NCBI GenBank assembly: GCA_963592185.1
Contig: CAVAVT010000011.1
Location: 1 to 39,533, forward strand
Length of the DNA stretch: 39,533 nt
DNA from: CAVAVT01 sp963592185
GTDB taxonomy: Bacteria > Bacillota > Negativicutes > Selenomonadales > Selenomonadaceae
Direction: 5' to 3'
In this document: positions 30,124 through 39,515 of the stretch, piece after piece
Layout of the letters: every line of letters begins with the position of its first letter
Position numbering within the stretch: the first letter of the stretch is position 1
Notes under the pieces: model-generated
What the model saw: the letters and a program-made list of their open reading frames with translations, nothing else
Databases searched by the model: none
What the model was told of the DNA's origin: nothing
Made by a program: the position numbers and the translations under genes

Positions 30124-30549
30124 ATGAACATAAAAGCTGAGGCATTCAAAAAGTACATAGAGGAAAAAAGCGCAACCGTATTCAGTGTCGAAGAAATTCC
30201 AGACAGCCAGCAGCACGCATGTATCTTTCGCTCCTTCCTGCTCATTGAAGGACAGCAGCTTCCTGTTATGATAGTATTCGATGACAGCCCCTATTCCATA
30301 ATCCGTGTGCTGGTATCTCCAAATGCCCGCCGGGAAGAAAACGAGCTTAAGATATTCCGTGCCATAGATGAGCTGAACTGCAAATACAAGCCCTTCAAGC
30401 TCTACTTTGACCAGAACGGTTCTGTAATCCTTGATGCGTGCATTACAGCTGACTCCTCTGTCATCGGAGACGAAACCTACGCCGTACTCAACGGTGCAAT
30501 ACAATTTTTAAACGAAAATTACCGTGGAATAATGAAATCCATCTGGTAA
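30124..30549 (+). CDS. Small soluble protein, YbjN-like, function unknown
   Basis: The 141-residue protein has no signal peptide or membrane segment. Its pattern resembles the YbjN/type III chaperone-like alpha-beta fold: an N-terminal helix, then a curved sheet (ACIFRSFLLIEGQQLPVMIVFDD and SIIRVLVSPNA), a helix (ELKIFRAIDELNCKYK), more strands (KLYFDQNGSVILDACIT) and a final helix. I see no catalytic motif. The ATG follows AAGGAG. It is a single gene with its own promoter and terminator, opposite to the cda operon. The YbjN comparison is by pattern only. Confidence 0.75.
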   Translation: MNIKAEAFKKYIEEKSATVFSVEEIPDSQQHACIFRSFLLIEGQQLPVMIVFDDSPYSIIRVLVSPNARREENELKIFRAIDELNCKYKPFKLYFDQNGSVILDACITADSSVIGDETYAVLNGAIQFLNENYRGIMKSIW

Positions 30550-30584
30550 GCTGGTTCATACACATCTGACACACATACGGCAGC

Positions 30585-30619
30585 ATCCGCATACACTAAC
30601 CTGTATGCGGATATTTTTA
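30585..30619 (+). terminator. Terminator of the YbjN-like gene
   Basis: The perfect 10-bp stem ATCCGCATAC/GTATGCGGAT with an 8-base loop is followed by ATTTTTAT. Its T run overlaps the end of the convergent EIIA gene. Confidence 0.82.
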
Positions 30620-31078
30620 TTTCAGCGTAATAGTCAGTACATCACTTCCGTCAAAATTCTTTTCAATTTTCTTTACCACATCATCAAAGTTTGTTATGGC
30701 AACTATTACTGTAGTAAGCTTTCCTGATTTTTCAATGAAAGCCCTGTCCATCTTCAGCAGTTTTTCACCTTTTTTTACGTTATCCCCGGTGTGTGCAAAA
30801 GCCTCAAAGCCCTCCCCGGCAAGCTGTACAGTGTCAATGCCGGCATGTATAAGTATATGCATTCCGCTGCTTTCCAAAACAATGGCGTGTTTTGTCTCAG
30901 GAACAGTGCGGATTATGCCATCTACCGGAGCGCAGATTATATCCTCATCCGGCTCTACAGCGAATCCATCTCCAAGCATTTTCCCAGCAAAAACTTCATC
31001 ATTTACCTGAGTTATATCTATAATTTTACCTGATACAGGTACACCAATCTTTACTGAAGACTTTCCAAAACCAAACAT
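30617..31078 (-). CDS. crr: PTS glucose-type EIIA protein (stand-alone)
   Basis: EIIA of the glucose family accepts phosphate from HPr and passes it to a sugar-specific EIIB, and in some bacteria regulates other proteins. The 153-residue protein has the family core: VPVSGKIIDITQVNDEVFAGKMLGDG, then ICAPVDGIIRTVPETKHAIVLES and HILIHAGIDTVQLAGEGF. The phosphorylated His is His78, and His64 is its active-site partner. The ATG follows GGAGG. No EIIB or EIIC gene is near, so it serves a permease encoded elsewhere or acts as a regulator. The crr name reflects family only. Confidence 0.92.
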   Translation of the reverse strand: MFGFGKSSVKIGVPVSGKIIDITQVNDEVFAGKMLGDGFAVEPDEDIICAPVDGIIRTVPETKHAIVLESSGMHILIHAGIDTVQLAGEGFEAFAHTGDNVKKGEKLLKMDRAFIEKSGKLTTVIVAITNFDDVVKKIEKNFDGSDVLTITLK

Positions 31079-31300
31079 AAAAATCCTCCATAAAATAAAA
31101 TTTAATTATCTATAATAACATCATACCATATTTTTATTTTATTCTGTCGCAAAATTGCAGAATTCTGCAAAGAAAATCCAATAAAACATATTATTTTTCC
31201 CTGGTATTAGGTATTTCGGTATACATCATGTGAAATTATGGCATATTGCAGACAATTTTGCTAAAATATATTTCGTTATTAATGAAAGAAGGTCTTTTAT

Positions 31301-32515
31301 TTGAACAGATATTTTCTTTATTTCTTAAGTGCCTCACACATGAGTGTTGATATTACATCAGGAGCCCTTCCAGCAATATTGCCATTTTTTGTTTCGGAAT
31401 ATGGCATGGACTATACCTCCATTGCCGGTCTCATGTTTGCCTCCTCATTTCTCTCCTCATTTGTTCAGCCGTTATTCGGCTGGCTGGCGGACAAAGGCTC
31501 AAGACAGTGGTTCATGGGACTAGGCATCCTGCTGAGCTGCGGTTCATTGGCTGTTACAGGCTTTGTTACAGATTACTGGACCATTTTTATAGCGGTTTCC
31601 ATAATGGGCCTTGGAAGCTCCCTTTTCCATCCGGAAGGAGCCAGAACTGTAAACGCCCTTTCCGGACATCACAAAGGGCAGGGACTGAGTATTTTCAGCG
31701 TTGGAGGCAACGCCGGTTTCGGTTTTGGACCGCTGCTGGCGGTTTTCCTCATTTCCACCTTTGGAATGAAGGGAATCGCCGCCTTCGGTCTATGGGGAAT
31801 CGGCATGTGCCTTGCCTCATTCCTTCTTGCAGGAAAATTGAAGCAGGCCATAGCTGCAGCCGCACCTCATAATGAGATTGCATCCCTCCAAAAGACTGAA
31901 GATACCCCTACAAAAGATGCTGGCTCCCAGCCAAAGGCTGTCAATGACTGGAACAGCTTTGGACGTTTGTCCATTGTTATATTTGTCCGTTCTGTGGTAT
32001 TTACCGGTCTTTGCAGCTTCCTTCCCCTGTTCTGCATTCAGGAACTTGGAACTTCTGCGGCTGCAGGCAGTCTTACCATATCGGTATTTTCCATGGCTGG
32101 AATACTTGCTACCCTCATCGGTGGATTTATGGCTGACAAAAAAGGCTATGTTCCTGTGCTCCGAATCGGCTGCATTATGATGGCTCCTGTATTTGCAATA
32201 GCAATATTAAGCCACAATATATATGTACTGTATGCAATGCTTATTCCTTTAAGCATCGCTGTACAGGGACCCTATTCTTCATTCGTTGTGCTGGGGCAGA
32301 CCTATCTTGCCAAAAACATGGGCTTTGCCTCAGGCGTTACCCTTGGTCTTTCCACCAGCATAGGCGGAATTGTTGCACCATCCCTTGGAAAATTTGCTGA
32401 TACCTACAGCATAAACGCTGTAATGTATATATTAATAGCCATCACCGTACTTGGAGCTGTAACCTCCCTTTTCCTCCGCGATCCGCAAAAAAATAAATAC
32501 AATACATCAAAATAA
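31301..32515 (+). CDS. MFS transporter, fosmidomycin-resistance (Fsr) type
   Basis: The 404-residue protein has twelve predicted membrane helices split by a central polar loop (about 185-220). The N-terminal pattern SASHMSVDITSGALPAILPFF, the motif GWLADKGSRQW in loop 2-3 and GSSLFHPEGARTVN are characteristic of the Fsr group of drug/H+ antiporters. It may export fosmidomycin-like compounds or sugars; family members are mostly untested. The start is TTG (31301), 8 bases after AGAAGG. A promoter TGGCAT-17-TAAAAT just upstream is plausible. It is a single-gene unit ending at a strong terminator. Confidence 0.88.
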   Translation: MNRYFLYFLSASHMSVDITSGALPAILPFFVSEYGMDYTSIAGLMFASSFLSSFVQPLFGWLADKGSRQWFMGLGILLSCGSLAVTGFVTDYWTIFIAVSIMGLGSSLFHPEGARTVNALSGHHKGQGLSIFSVGGNAGFGFGPLLAVFLISTFGMKGIAAFGLWGIGMCLASFLLAGKLKQAIAAAAPHNEIASLQKTEDTPTKDAGSQPKAVNDWNSFGRLSIVIFVRSVVFTGLCSFLPLFCIQELGTSAAAGSLTISVFSMAGILATLIGGFMADKKGYVPVLRIGCIMMAPVFAIAILSHNIYVLYAMLIPLSIAVQGPYSSFVVLGQTYLAKNMGFASGVTLGLSTSIGGIVAPSLGKFADTYSINAVMYILIAITVLGAVTSLFLRDPQKNKYNTSK

Positions 32516-32522
32516 CCAGCCT

Positions 32523-32570
32523 AAAAAAGGTGTTTCCCAGTATATATCAGTACCGGGAAACACCTTTTTT
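32523..32570 (+). terminator. Bidirectional terminator between the MFS gene and the zinc-ribbon gene
   Basis: AAAAAAGGTGTTTCCC (32523-32538) pairs with GGGAAACACCTTTTTT (32555-32570). T runs flank the stem on both strands, so it can end both convergent transcripts. Confidence 0.9.
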
Positions 32571-33016
32571 CAACTTATGAGTGATGCAAGAAGCCACAAA
32601 ACCAAGGCCCCTACAACTATGACACTTATGAATGGCAGTGCAAAGAACATGAGGAACAACCCTGCAATGAGCACAGCCAGAACACCGATGAGCCATCTGC
32701 CCCATCGCTTTTGCCACAGGTAAATCACATTCCCCAGAAGTCGCATTTTCCAGCCGCCCTGCTTGAAGATATCCTGAGGGTTCATGCCATAGACCCTGAA
32801 ATATGTATTGGAGCTAGTCTGCCTTGAACTATAGTCAGACCGCTGTTCCCCATTCTCATCCAAGGTTACGCCCTCATAGAAATCATTTTCCTGCCTGGAC
32901 ATACGTCGCACATTGCCTGAGGATTTCTCCTCTTCACGGAAAGTTTCCACAGCAAAGCCGCAATGGGGGCAATAGCCATTTTCATCCAAAGGATGACCAC
33001 AATTTTTACAGTTCAT
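32570..33016 (-). CDS. Zinc-ribbon membrane protein of unknown function
   Basis: The 148-residue protein begins with a zinc ribbon (MNCKNCGHPLDENGYCPHCG, four cysteines as two CxxC pairs). A polar, probably disordered stretch follows to about residue 85, then two membrane segments near the C-terminus (WLIGVLAVLIAGLFLMFF and ISVIVVGALVLWLLASL). The group is common in Firmicutes and has no known biochemical role. I start it at ATG 33014-33016, since the upstream GTG codons have no ribosome-binding site at proper distance. It lies 33 bases after the 511-residue protein gene and ends the polyamine operon. Confidence 0.78.
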   Translation of the reverse strand: MNCKNCGHPLDENGYCPHCGFAVETFREEEKSSGNVRRMSRQENDFYEGVTLDENGEQRSDYSSRQTSSNTYFRVYGMNPQDIFKQGGWKMRLLGNVIYLWQKRWGRWLIGVLAVLIAGLFLMFFALPFISVIVVGALVLWLLASLIS

Positions 33017-33049
33017 CACAGCCACCACCTTCTTTTAGCTGTCAAAAGA

Positions 33050-34585
33050 CTAATAGTACAGCTTATAAAGCGAATTTACAAAGCCCTCCTCAGCCAGATA
33101 ACGGGTATCATAAAAACAGCATTTGATACCTTCCTTAAGAATATCCATCAAATTGCAAACTCTGTTTTCGTCCACATCGAATTCTCTAAATACCTGCAAT
33201 GTATCATCATACATGCCGTTAATCATCTTGAACATCAGCAGGGAAGCCGCCATGACTTCATTATCATCATATTCATCAATGCCATTTTCCATGATATATC
33301 CATAGGCCGCCTTGTACAGTCTTACAGCCCTGGTACATCCGTAGGCGCTTACCCCAAGCTTTTTTGCCATAAGATTAAAGTAACTGGTCAGCTTCGATGG
33401 AACAGTCCGTTCTTCATTCACACACATTGCTTGTGCTCCTGAATTATAAATAGCCGCCCTCAAGAGACGTCCGCTGGATATCAGCTGAATATTATGCAGT
33501 ACAGCCCCTGCATGTCTTGACATAAAATCCTGAATCGTTGCTTCAGGCTCCTGCAGCTTAAAGGCCTCGAACTGGTGCAGAAGCTCATCCTTAATGCGCT
33601 TTTGCTGATTGGGAGTCGCTTCCATAAATGACATAAAATCCAGTTCCATGGGATAACCCATGAATCTATGTCCACAAATTAGGGTATTTTCAGAATCCCA
33701 TAATGTCCATCCATCATTGCAGCTAAATCCTACCTTGGTCCCAGTAAGCAGTTCCTGGGCTTCAATATATTCGCCATCCACATAGTTTATCGTGTAAACA
33801 TTAAAGGATGTGCGGAGATACCATTTAATCAGAGAACGTTCTAATTCTGACAAGTCATCTTCATTGTCCAAAAGATATTGCTGCAGAGGAAGTCTGTCGT
33901 TTTCAATAAGGTGATAATCTAGGAAAAAATAATTCCAAAAATCCGTCCAAAAGCCAGCAGCACGCTCCTTATGCTGATCCGTTATATCCCCAGGATTAGT
34001 GAAGAGGGTAAGTGCTCTTGATACATCAGTCTTATATTCCGGACCTCTGTAATAGTCCGCTACATCTGAAAAAAGCGCAGCCAATATTTCCTCAATATCA
34101 TCACAAAAAAAATCTTCGTCCATCTGCCCGAGGTCACCCAAAGACAGCTGAAATTCAGCCTTGCTTTCTACATATGGCAGAGAAAATTTTTCTCCATTTG
34201 TAAAAGAATCTGCGGTTTCCTTCAAAGCTCTATTTGCTTTGTCATTAGCCAGCTTTGGATGTGCTGCATAAAATCGCTCAAGCTCCGAAATGAATACAGC
34301 TACATAATTTTGAAATTCCTCTATCCCCTCAGAATCATCCATTTCTGAATATATAATGCATTGATAGTCAGAAACATTAAGATTGTCCAATCTACGGATT
34401 TTCAAACGGTCCAGAAACAGCAGAACGCTTTTTATTACATCCCATGACCTTGTAAGCTCGGCATCTGTATGCCCCTTCCAGGCCAATCCTCTAATATATT
34501 TTTCTACAACATCCTGAGGTACAACCCCTTTGGATGATAAATCGTCCTTATAAAACCTATCTACCTTGCCGTAAACATTTTCCAT
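33050..34585 (-). CDS. 511-residue soluble protein of unknown family in the polyamine operon
   Basis: I do not recognise a family. The protein has no signal peptide or membrane segment and appears alpha-helical and acidic. It is rich in aromatic residues (RAAGFWTDFWNYFFLDYHL; CNDGWTLWDSEN; GHRFMGYPMELDFMSFME). The N-terminal part (about 1-105) looks like a helical domain ending in ISELERFYAAHPKL. The C-terminal part (about 395-511) has a run of helices with a few cysteines. No nucleotide-binding, protease or metal motif stands out. I start it at ATG 34583-34585, after AGGAG that overlaps the end of nspC. It is tightly coupled to nspC, so a role connected to polyamine use is possible but unproven. 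Confidence 0.8.
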   Translation of the reverse strand: MENVYGKVDRFYKDDLSSKGVVPQDVVEKYIRGLAWKGHTDAELTRSWDVIKSVLLFLDRLKIRRLDNLNVSDYQCIIYSEMDDSEGIEEFQNYVAVFISELERFYAAHPKLANDKANRALKETADSFTNGEKFSLPYVESKAEFQLSLGDLGQMDEDFFCDDIEEILAALFSDVADYYRGPEYKTDVSRALTLFTNPGDITDQHKERAAGFWTDFWNYFFLDYHLIENDRLPLQQYLLDNEDDLSELERSLIKWYLRTSFNVYTINYVDGEYIEAQELLTGTKVGFSCNDGWTLWDSENTLICGHRFMGYPMELDFMSFMEATPNQQKRIKDELLHQFEAFKLQEPEATIQDFMSRHAGAVLHNIQLISSGRLLRAAIYNSGAQAMCVNEERTVPSKLTSYFNLMAKKLGVSAYGCTRAVRLYKAAYGYIMENGIDEYDDNEVMAASLLMFKMINGMYDDTLQVFREFDVDENRVCNLMDILKEGIKCCFYDTRYLAEEGFVNSLYKLYY

Positions 34586-34596
34586 AAGCACTCTCC

Positions 34597-35766
34597 TCAA
34601 GAAAGGCGTTCCTTAAAGTCCTCGTAGTCAAAGGTTTTCACCGTGCGCAAAACCCCATCAGCCCCTAGTATAGCTATATCAGGCAAAGGAATGCCATTAA
34701 AGGTATTATTTTTTACCATTGAATAAATCGCCATATCGCCGAATACTACCTTATCCCCTTCATGAAGTTGTTCATCGAAGGAGTATTCGCCTATCCGGTC
34801 TCCAGCAAGGCACGTAGGACCGCCAAAACTATAAGTATATTTCAGCTCATCTGGCTCTCCGCTTCCGATAACCGGCGGACGATATGGCATCTCGATAACA
34901 TCCGGCATATGACAGGCTGCAGAAGTATCCAGTATGGCATTAACCGCTGCCCCCTCCTGCTCAGGCTGAATCTCCAACACAGTGGAGACAAGCCATCCAG
35001 CATTTAAGGCTATTGCTTCCCCAGGCTCAAGGTAGACCTCAAGCTCATATTTCTCCTGCATATGTCTTATGCATTTTTCCAACAGGGAAATATCATAATC
35101 CGTTCTGGTGATATGATGGCCACCGCCAAAATTAATCCAGGACATTTTTTTCAAAATATGCCCGAATTTCTCTTCCACCGCCTCAAGAGTCTCAGCCAAT
35201 GCATCCGCCCCCTGCTCGCAAAGGGTGTGGAAGTGTATGCCGGAAAGGCCCTCCAGCTGCGCCTCATCAATATCCTTAAGCCGAACTCCAAGTCTGGAGC
35301 CGCTGGCACATGGATCATATATGCCATGGGATTGGGTGGAATGCTCAGGATTGACCCTAAGTCCGCAGCTCACACCTGCTGCCACAGCCTGTTTTCCATA
35401 AAGCTCCCACTGGCGCATGGAATTGAAAACGATATGGTCACAGATTTTCACCAGTTCATCCATATCCTCGGACTTATAGGCAGGAGAAAAAACGTGGTTC
35501 TGCCTGCCAGGCATAGCCTCATGCCCCAGCCTTGCCTCATATAGGCCGCTTGCGGTAACGCCATCCAGATAATCTCCAATAAGCGAATATAGGCTGAACA
35601 TGCTGAACGCCTTCTGAGCCAGTAATACATGGCATCCGGTTCTTTCACGAAGTCCCTTCAATATCTCCAAATTGTGAATAATTGAGGCTTCATCAACCAC
35701 ATATGTCGGAGTCTTGATATTGTCCGGAAGTGAAACTTTTTTTCCGAAATTTGTTAAAAGCTCCAT
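34597..35766 (-). CDS. nspC: Carboxynorspermidine/carboxyspermidine decarboxylase
   Basis: NspC removes CO2 from carboxynorspermidine or carboxyspermidine to give the free polyamine. The 389-residue protein is a fold III PLP enzyme related to diaminopimelate decarboxylase. The N-terminal part PTYVVDEASIIHNLEIL and HVLLAQKAFSMF hold the PLP lysine in the family position. TASGLYEARLG, INFGGGHHITR and YLEPGEAIALNAGW line the active site, and the C-terminal GPTCLAGDRIGEYSF holds the second-subunit cysteine. It starts 2 bases after the synthase gene. In Negativicutes polyamines may also decorate peptidoglycan, which SLH porins bind. Confidence 0.95.
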   Translation of the reverse strand: MELLTNFGKKVSLPDNIKTPTYVVDEASIIHNLEILKGLRERTGCHVLLAQKAFSMFSLYSLIGDYLDGVTASGLYEARLGHEAMPGRQNHVFSPAYKSEDMDELVKICDHIVFNSMRQWELYGKQAVAAGVSCGLRVNPEHSTQSHGIYDPCASGSRLGVRLKDIDEAQLEGLSGIHFHTLCEQGADALAETLEAVEEKFGHILKKMSWINFGGGHHITRTDYDISLLEKCIRHMQEKYELEVYLEPGEAIALNAGWLVSTVLEIQPEQEGAAVNAILDTSAACHMPDVIEMPYRPPVIGSGEPDELKYTYSFGGPTCLAGDRIGEYSFDEQLHEGDKVVFGDMAIYSMVKNNTFNGIPLPDIAILGADGVLRTVKTFDYEDFKERLS

Positions 35767-35768
35767 TA

Positions 35769-36968
35769 TCAGTCCACCAAATCAGGATTGAAACTTTCCT
35801 GCCATGGCAGTCCCCACTTGTTGAGGGCGTCCATAAACGGATCTGGATCAAATTCCTCAATATTGTACACGCCGGGCTTGTTCCAGGTACCGTTCATAAC
35901 CAGCATTGCACCAATCATTGCAGGAACACCGGTGGTGTAGGAAACCGCCTGAGAGCCAACTTCCTTGTAGCATTCCTCATGGTCGCAAACATTGTAGAGG
36001 TAATATACCTTATCCTTGCCGTCCTTTTTGCCACGGAAAATACAGCCAATATTTGTCTTTCCCTTAGTTCTTGGACCAAGGCTTGCAGGATCAGGAAGAA
36101 CAGCCTTAAGGAACTGCAGAGGAACAATCTGTTTTCCCTCAAATTCAATTGGCTCAATGGATGTCATTCCAACATTTTCAAGGCACTTCAGATGAGTGAG
36201 ATAGCTCTGTCCAAAGGTCATGAAGAAACGGATTCTCTTGATTCCCGGTATGTTAAGAGCCAGTGACTCAAGCTCCTCGTGATGAAGAAGGTACATATCC
36301 TTTTCCCCAACCTCTGGGAAGTTATACACTCTCTTTATCTCCATAGGTTCTGTTTCCACCCAATGGCCATCTTCCCAGTAGCTTCCCTTTGCAGACACCT
36401 CACGGATGTTAATCTCCGGATTGAAGTTTGTTGCAAAAGGATATCCATGATCGCCTGCATTGCAGTCAAGAATATCTATGTAGTTAATTTCGTCAAAATG
36501 ATGCTTAAGGGCATAGGCACTGAATACACCTGTTACACCGGGGTCAAAGCCGCTTCCCAAAAGTGCTGTAATACCAGCCTTTTCAAAACGCTCACGATAC
36601 TCCCACTGCCATTTATACTCAAATTTTGCAGTATCCTCCGGCTCATAGTTTGCGGTATCTACATAGCTGGTCTTGGTAGCCAGGCACGCATCCATAATGG
36701 TGAGATCCTGATAAGGAAGAGCCAAATTAAGAACTACATCCGGCTTAACTTCCTCAATCAGCTTAATGAGCTGGTCAACATCATTCGCATCCACCTGAGC
36801 TGTGGTAATCTTAGTATTGCCACCAGAAAGCTTCTCCTTAAGAGCGTCACACTTGCTCTTTGTTCTGCTGGCAATACAGATTTCATCAAATGCGTCACTA
36901 TTCTGGCAGCACTTGTGAATTGCAACACTTGCTACTCCGCCACAGCCGATGATTAATGCTTTTCCCAT
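35769..36968 (-). CDS. Carboxynorspermidine/carboxyspermidine synthase (saccharopine dehydrogenase-like)
   Basis: This enzyme condenses aspartate semialdehyde with a diamine (putrescine or diaminopropane) and reduces the product with NADPH, the first step before NspC. The 399-residue protein starts with a Rossmann motif (IIGCGGVASVAIHKC) and follows the saccharopine-dehydrogenase layout: NLALPYQDLTIMDACL, LLGSGFDPGVTGVFSAYAL, then YTTGVPAMIGAMLVM. It directly precedes nspC. The ATG follows AGAGG. An upstream promoter is not clear: TTGATT-18-TAGATT and TTGTCA with AT-rich -10 candidates both occur in the 90-base gap to priA. Read-through from priA is also possible. Confidence 0.93.
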   Translation of the reverse strand: MGKALIIGCGGVASVAIHKCCQNSDAFDEICIASRTKSKCDALKEKLSGGNTKITTAQVDANDVDQLIKLIEEVKPDVVLNLALPYQDLTIMDACLATKTSYVDTANYEPEDTAKFEYKWQWEYRERFEKAGITALLGSGFDPGVTGVFSAYALKHHFDEINYIDILDCNAGDHGYPFATNFNPEINIREVSAKGSYWEDGHWVETEPMEIKRVYNFPEVGEKDMYLLHHEELESLALNIPGIKRIRFFMTFGQSYLTHLKCLENVGMTSIEPIEFEGKQIVPLQFLKAVLPDPASLGPRTKGKTNIGCIFRGKKDGKDKVYYLYNVCDHEECYKEVGSQAVSYTTGVPAMIGAMLVMNGTWNKPGVYNIEEFDPDPFMDALNKWGLPWQESFNPDLVD

Positions 36969-37058
36969 AATTCTACATACCTCTTTTCAAAATATATTTA
37001 CATCACGATTACAGCTGACAAATCTATCCCTTATCATAGCATGAAATCAAAAAACTTT

Positions 37059-39515
37059 CTACATGGTGGAAATTGGATCCACGTCTATTGCCACCGAAGG
37101 CTCTAAGTGCAGACCTTCATTTCTAAGGAAGATTGACGCCTCATGAACATCCTCTGTTTTTATCAGCAAGCAGAATCTATAAGTATCTCTAAACTTTGCA
37201 ATCATTGCAGGTGAAGGTCCTATCAGCTGCTGCCTTCTGCCATTTTTATCCCGTTCCTCCGGGAATGCAGACTTAAAATGAGCCGCTATTTCCTTTGCCG
37301 CATTCAGTGCTGCAGTCTCATCGGTATTTTGCACTATGAGCTTTATCAGTCTGCTATAGGGCGGAAAAAACAAGCTCCTTCGCATTTTCAGCTCTTCCTG
37401 TGCAAAAAGTTCATAGTCCTGAGCAATACCAGCCTTAACAGCATAATGCTCCGGATTGTAGCTCTGTACTACAACCTGTCCAGGAACCTCTCCCCTGCCA
37501 GCTCTTCCGGCGGTCTGTGTTATAAGCATGAAGCATCGCTCTGCCGCCCGGAAATCCGGCATATTAAGGCTCGAATCTGCACTTATTATCCCCACCGCCG
37601 TTACATTGGGTATATCATGCCCCTTGGCTACCATCTGGGTTCCAAGAAGAATATCATATTCTTTCCGCCTGAATTTATCCAAAATCTCACTGTGGGCAAA
37701 TTTACCGTTGGTTGTATCCCTGTCCATGCGGATTACCCTTGCCTGTGGAACAATTTCCCTCAGTTCCTGCTCAAGCTTTTCCGTACCAGAGCCAAAATAT
37801 TTAATATAACGGCTGCCGCACTTCGGGCAGGTATTTGGTACCGGCTCCCGGACATCGCAGTGATGACACATGAGCTTTCCATCCCGATGATATACCATGG
37901 GCATTCCGCATATACTGCATTTCATCACTTGTCCGCATTCCCTGCACATAACAAATGTAGAAAATCCACGCCTGTTAAGCATCAATATTACCTGTTCATG
38001 CTTGGCTATAGTCTCTTCAATAAGTTCCTTGAGCCTGTTGGACAAAATATGCCTGTTGCCCCGTCTAAGTTCTTCACGCATATCCACACATTCAACCTTT
38101 GGCAGGGAAATATTTCCGATTCTATTTTTCATAGTTAAAAGAGAATACCTTCCAGCCCTTGCAGCCCCATAAGTTTCCAGAGAGGGCGTTGCACTGCCTA
38201 AAATAAGGGTAGCTCCATGATGATTAGCCAGCATCTTTGCCACGGACCTTGCATGATATCTTGGAGATTCATCCTGCTTGTAGGACATATCCTGCTCCTC
38301 ATCCATGATTATGAGGCCTATATTCTCCGCTGGAGTGAAAAGTGCCGATCTTGCACCAATTATTACTCCGGCCTCGCCACGCCGCACCTTGAGAATGGCA
38401 TCGTTTCTCTCATTTACGGTAAGGCGGCTGTGCATTACTATGATATCCCCCTCAAAGTATGCCTTAAACGAGCTTACCAGCTGTCCAGTCAGTGCAATTT
38501 CCGGCACCAGCACGATTACACATCTATCCTGCCTGCGGACCTTTGCAGCAGCCTCTATATACACCTGAGTTTTGCCACTTCCTGTAACCCCGTGAAGCAG
38601 AAAGACCTTTGGCTTTTCCTCCAAAAGGTTTGGCTCCAGCTCCTTTAAGGCAGCTGACTGCTCCTCTGTCAGCTCAATTTTCTTCCTAATTGAATCCATT
38701 TGCTGATAGCTGTCACGAAAAATCCGTTTCTCCTTTATGGTCGCAAAGCCATCCTCGACAAGAGCTTTTATTACAGGTTGTGAAAATCCCAACTTTTTAA
38801 GTTCTGATACAGGACTTGCCCCATTATCTCTTAAATATTCCGCCAGCCGTTTCTGTGCTGGTCTCCTTGAAAGGGTGGCGAGCATCTCATCATCTATATT
38901 TACAGGACATAATATTTGCTGATAAAGCTCTTTGGAACGTTTCTTTGCATTGTAGACCTTTTGCAACATTTTATAACTAAGCAGTCTCTCAACAATAGAT
39001 TCCATATTAGAAGCCATTTCTGGAAGCTCTTTTTTTAATTCAGACATGCTCAGAATCTTCTTTTGTGCAATAATTTCATACACCTTGCTGTAGGCTTCCA
39101 CCTGCAAAATAAGTTTTTTCGTATCAGAGTTAGCACTTTCCTGACCGCATTCCTCACACACAGCATATTTGACTTCGATTTTCATACCGCTTTTTCCCGG
39201 CATAAAAAGTCTCATTATCTCTGCAGGAGCACACATGTAAAAATCAGCTATTTCCCTTGACACACCAATCATTTCAGGTGTAAACCATGCTTCATCATCC
39301 ATGGTTCCAATTATGGGCTTCAGCTTATCCGCCGGAACATCCGCTGCCAGCCCGTCAGATACATTTACAATAAAGCCCTCCACCCGTCTGCCTCCAAAAG
39401 GCACCAAAACTCTCCAGCCAGCAGACAAAAAATCCATATCTGAAGGAATCAGATATGAATACGCCTTCGCTATGCTTTTTACAGGTATATTTACAAATAC
39501 TTCTGCTATGCGCAA
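37059..39515 (-). CDS. priA: Primosomal replication restart helicase PriA
   Basis: PriA recognises stalled or collapsed forks and reloads the replicative helicase. The 818-residue protein has an N-terminal DNA-binding domain (FVNIPVKSIAKAYSYLIP, VLVPFGGRRVEGFIV) and a winged-helix part. The helicase core has Walker A HGVTGSGKTQVY (about 312-323) and DEEQD. Eight zinc-binding cysteines lie between CRECGQVMKCSIC and CPKCGS. Then follow GTQMVAKGHD and TQTAGRAGRG. The start is TTG (39513-39515), 8 bases after GAGGT, so the gene is complete although it ends near the window edge. No convincing terminator follows it. Confidence 0.97.
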   Translation of the reverse strand: MRIAEVFVNIPVKSIAKAYSYLIPSDMDFLSAGWRVLVPFGGRRVEGFIVNVSDGLAADVPADKLKPIIGTMDDEAWFTPEMIGVSREIADFYMCAPAEIMRLFMPGKSGMKIEVKYAVCEECGQESANSDTKKLILQVEAYSKVYEIIAQKKILSMSELKKELPEMASNMESIVERLLSYKMLQKVYNAKKRSKELYQQILCPVNIDDEMLATLSRRPAQKRLAEYLRDNGASPVSELKKLGFSQPVIKALVEDGFATIKEKRIFRDSYQQMDSIRKKIELTEEQSAALKELEPNLLEEKPKVFLLHGVTGSGKTQVYIEAAAKVRRQDRCVIVLVPEIALTGQLVSSFKAYFEGDIIVMHSRLTVNERNDAILKVRRGEAGVIIGARSALFTPAENIGLIIMDEEQDMSYKQDESPRYHARSVAKMLANHHGATLILGSATPSLETYGAARAGRYSLLTMKNRIGNISLPKVECVDMREELRRGNRHILSNRLKELIEETIAKHEQVILMLNRRGFSTFVMCRECGQVMKCSICGMPMVYHRDGKLMCHHCDVREPVPNTCPKCGSRYIKYFGSGTEKLEQELREIVPQARVIRMDRDTTNGKFAHSEILDKFRRKEYDILLGTQMVAKGHDIPNVTAVGIISADSSLNMPDFRAAERCFMLITQTAGRAGRGEVPGQVVVQSYNPEHYAVKAGIAQDYELFAQEELKMRRSLFFPPYSRLIKLIVQNTDETAALNAAKEIAAHFKSAFPEERDKNGRRQQLIGPSPAMIAKFRDTYRFCLLIKTEDVHEASIFLRNEGLHLEPSVAIDVDPISTM

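Noticed and set aside
31079..31300. Catabolite or riboswitch element in the EIIA/MFS divergent region
   Set aside because: The region has plausible -10 elements and a GCAGAATTCTGC palindrome, but no cre consensus or known aptamer; support is too thin to annotate.
36279..36956. 225-codon open frame opposite the carboxynorspermidine synthase gene
   Set aside because: It is a shadow of the coding strand; no ribosome-binding site or family resemblance.
37278..38138. 286-codon open frame opposite priA
   Set aside because: It is antisense to a clearly functional helicase gene and has no start signal or recognisable domain.
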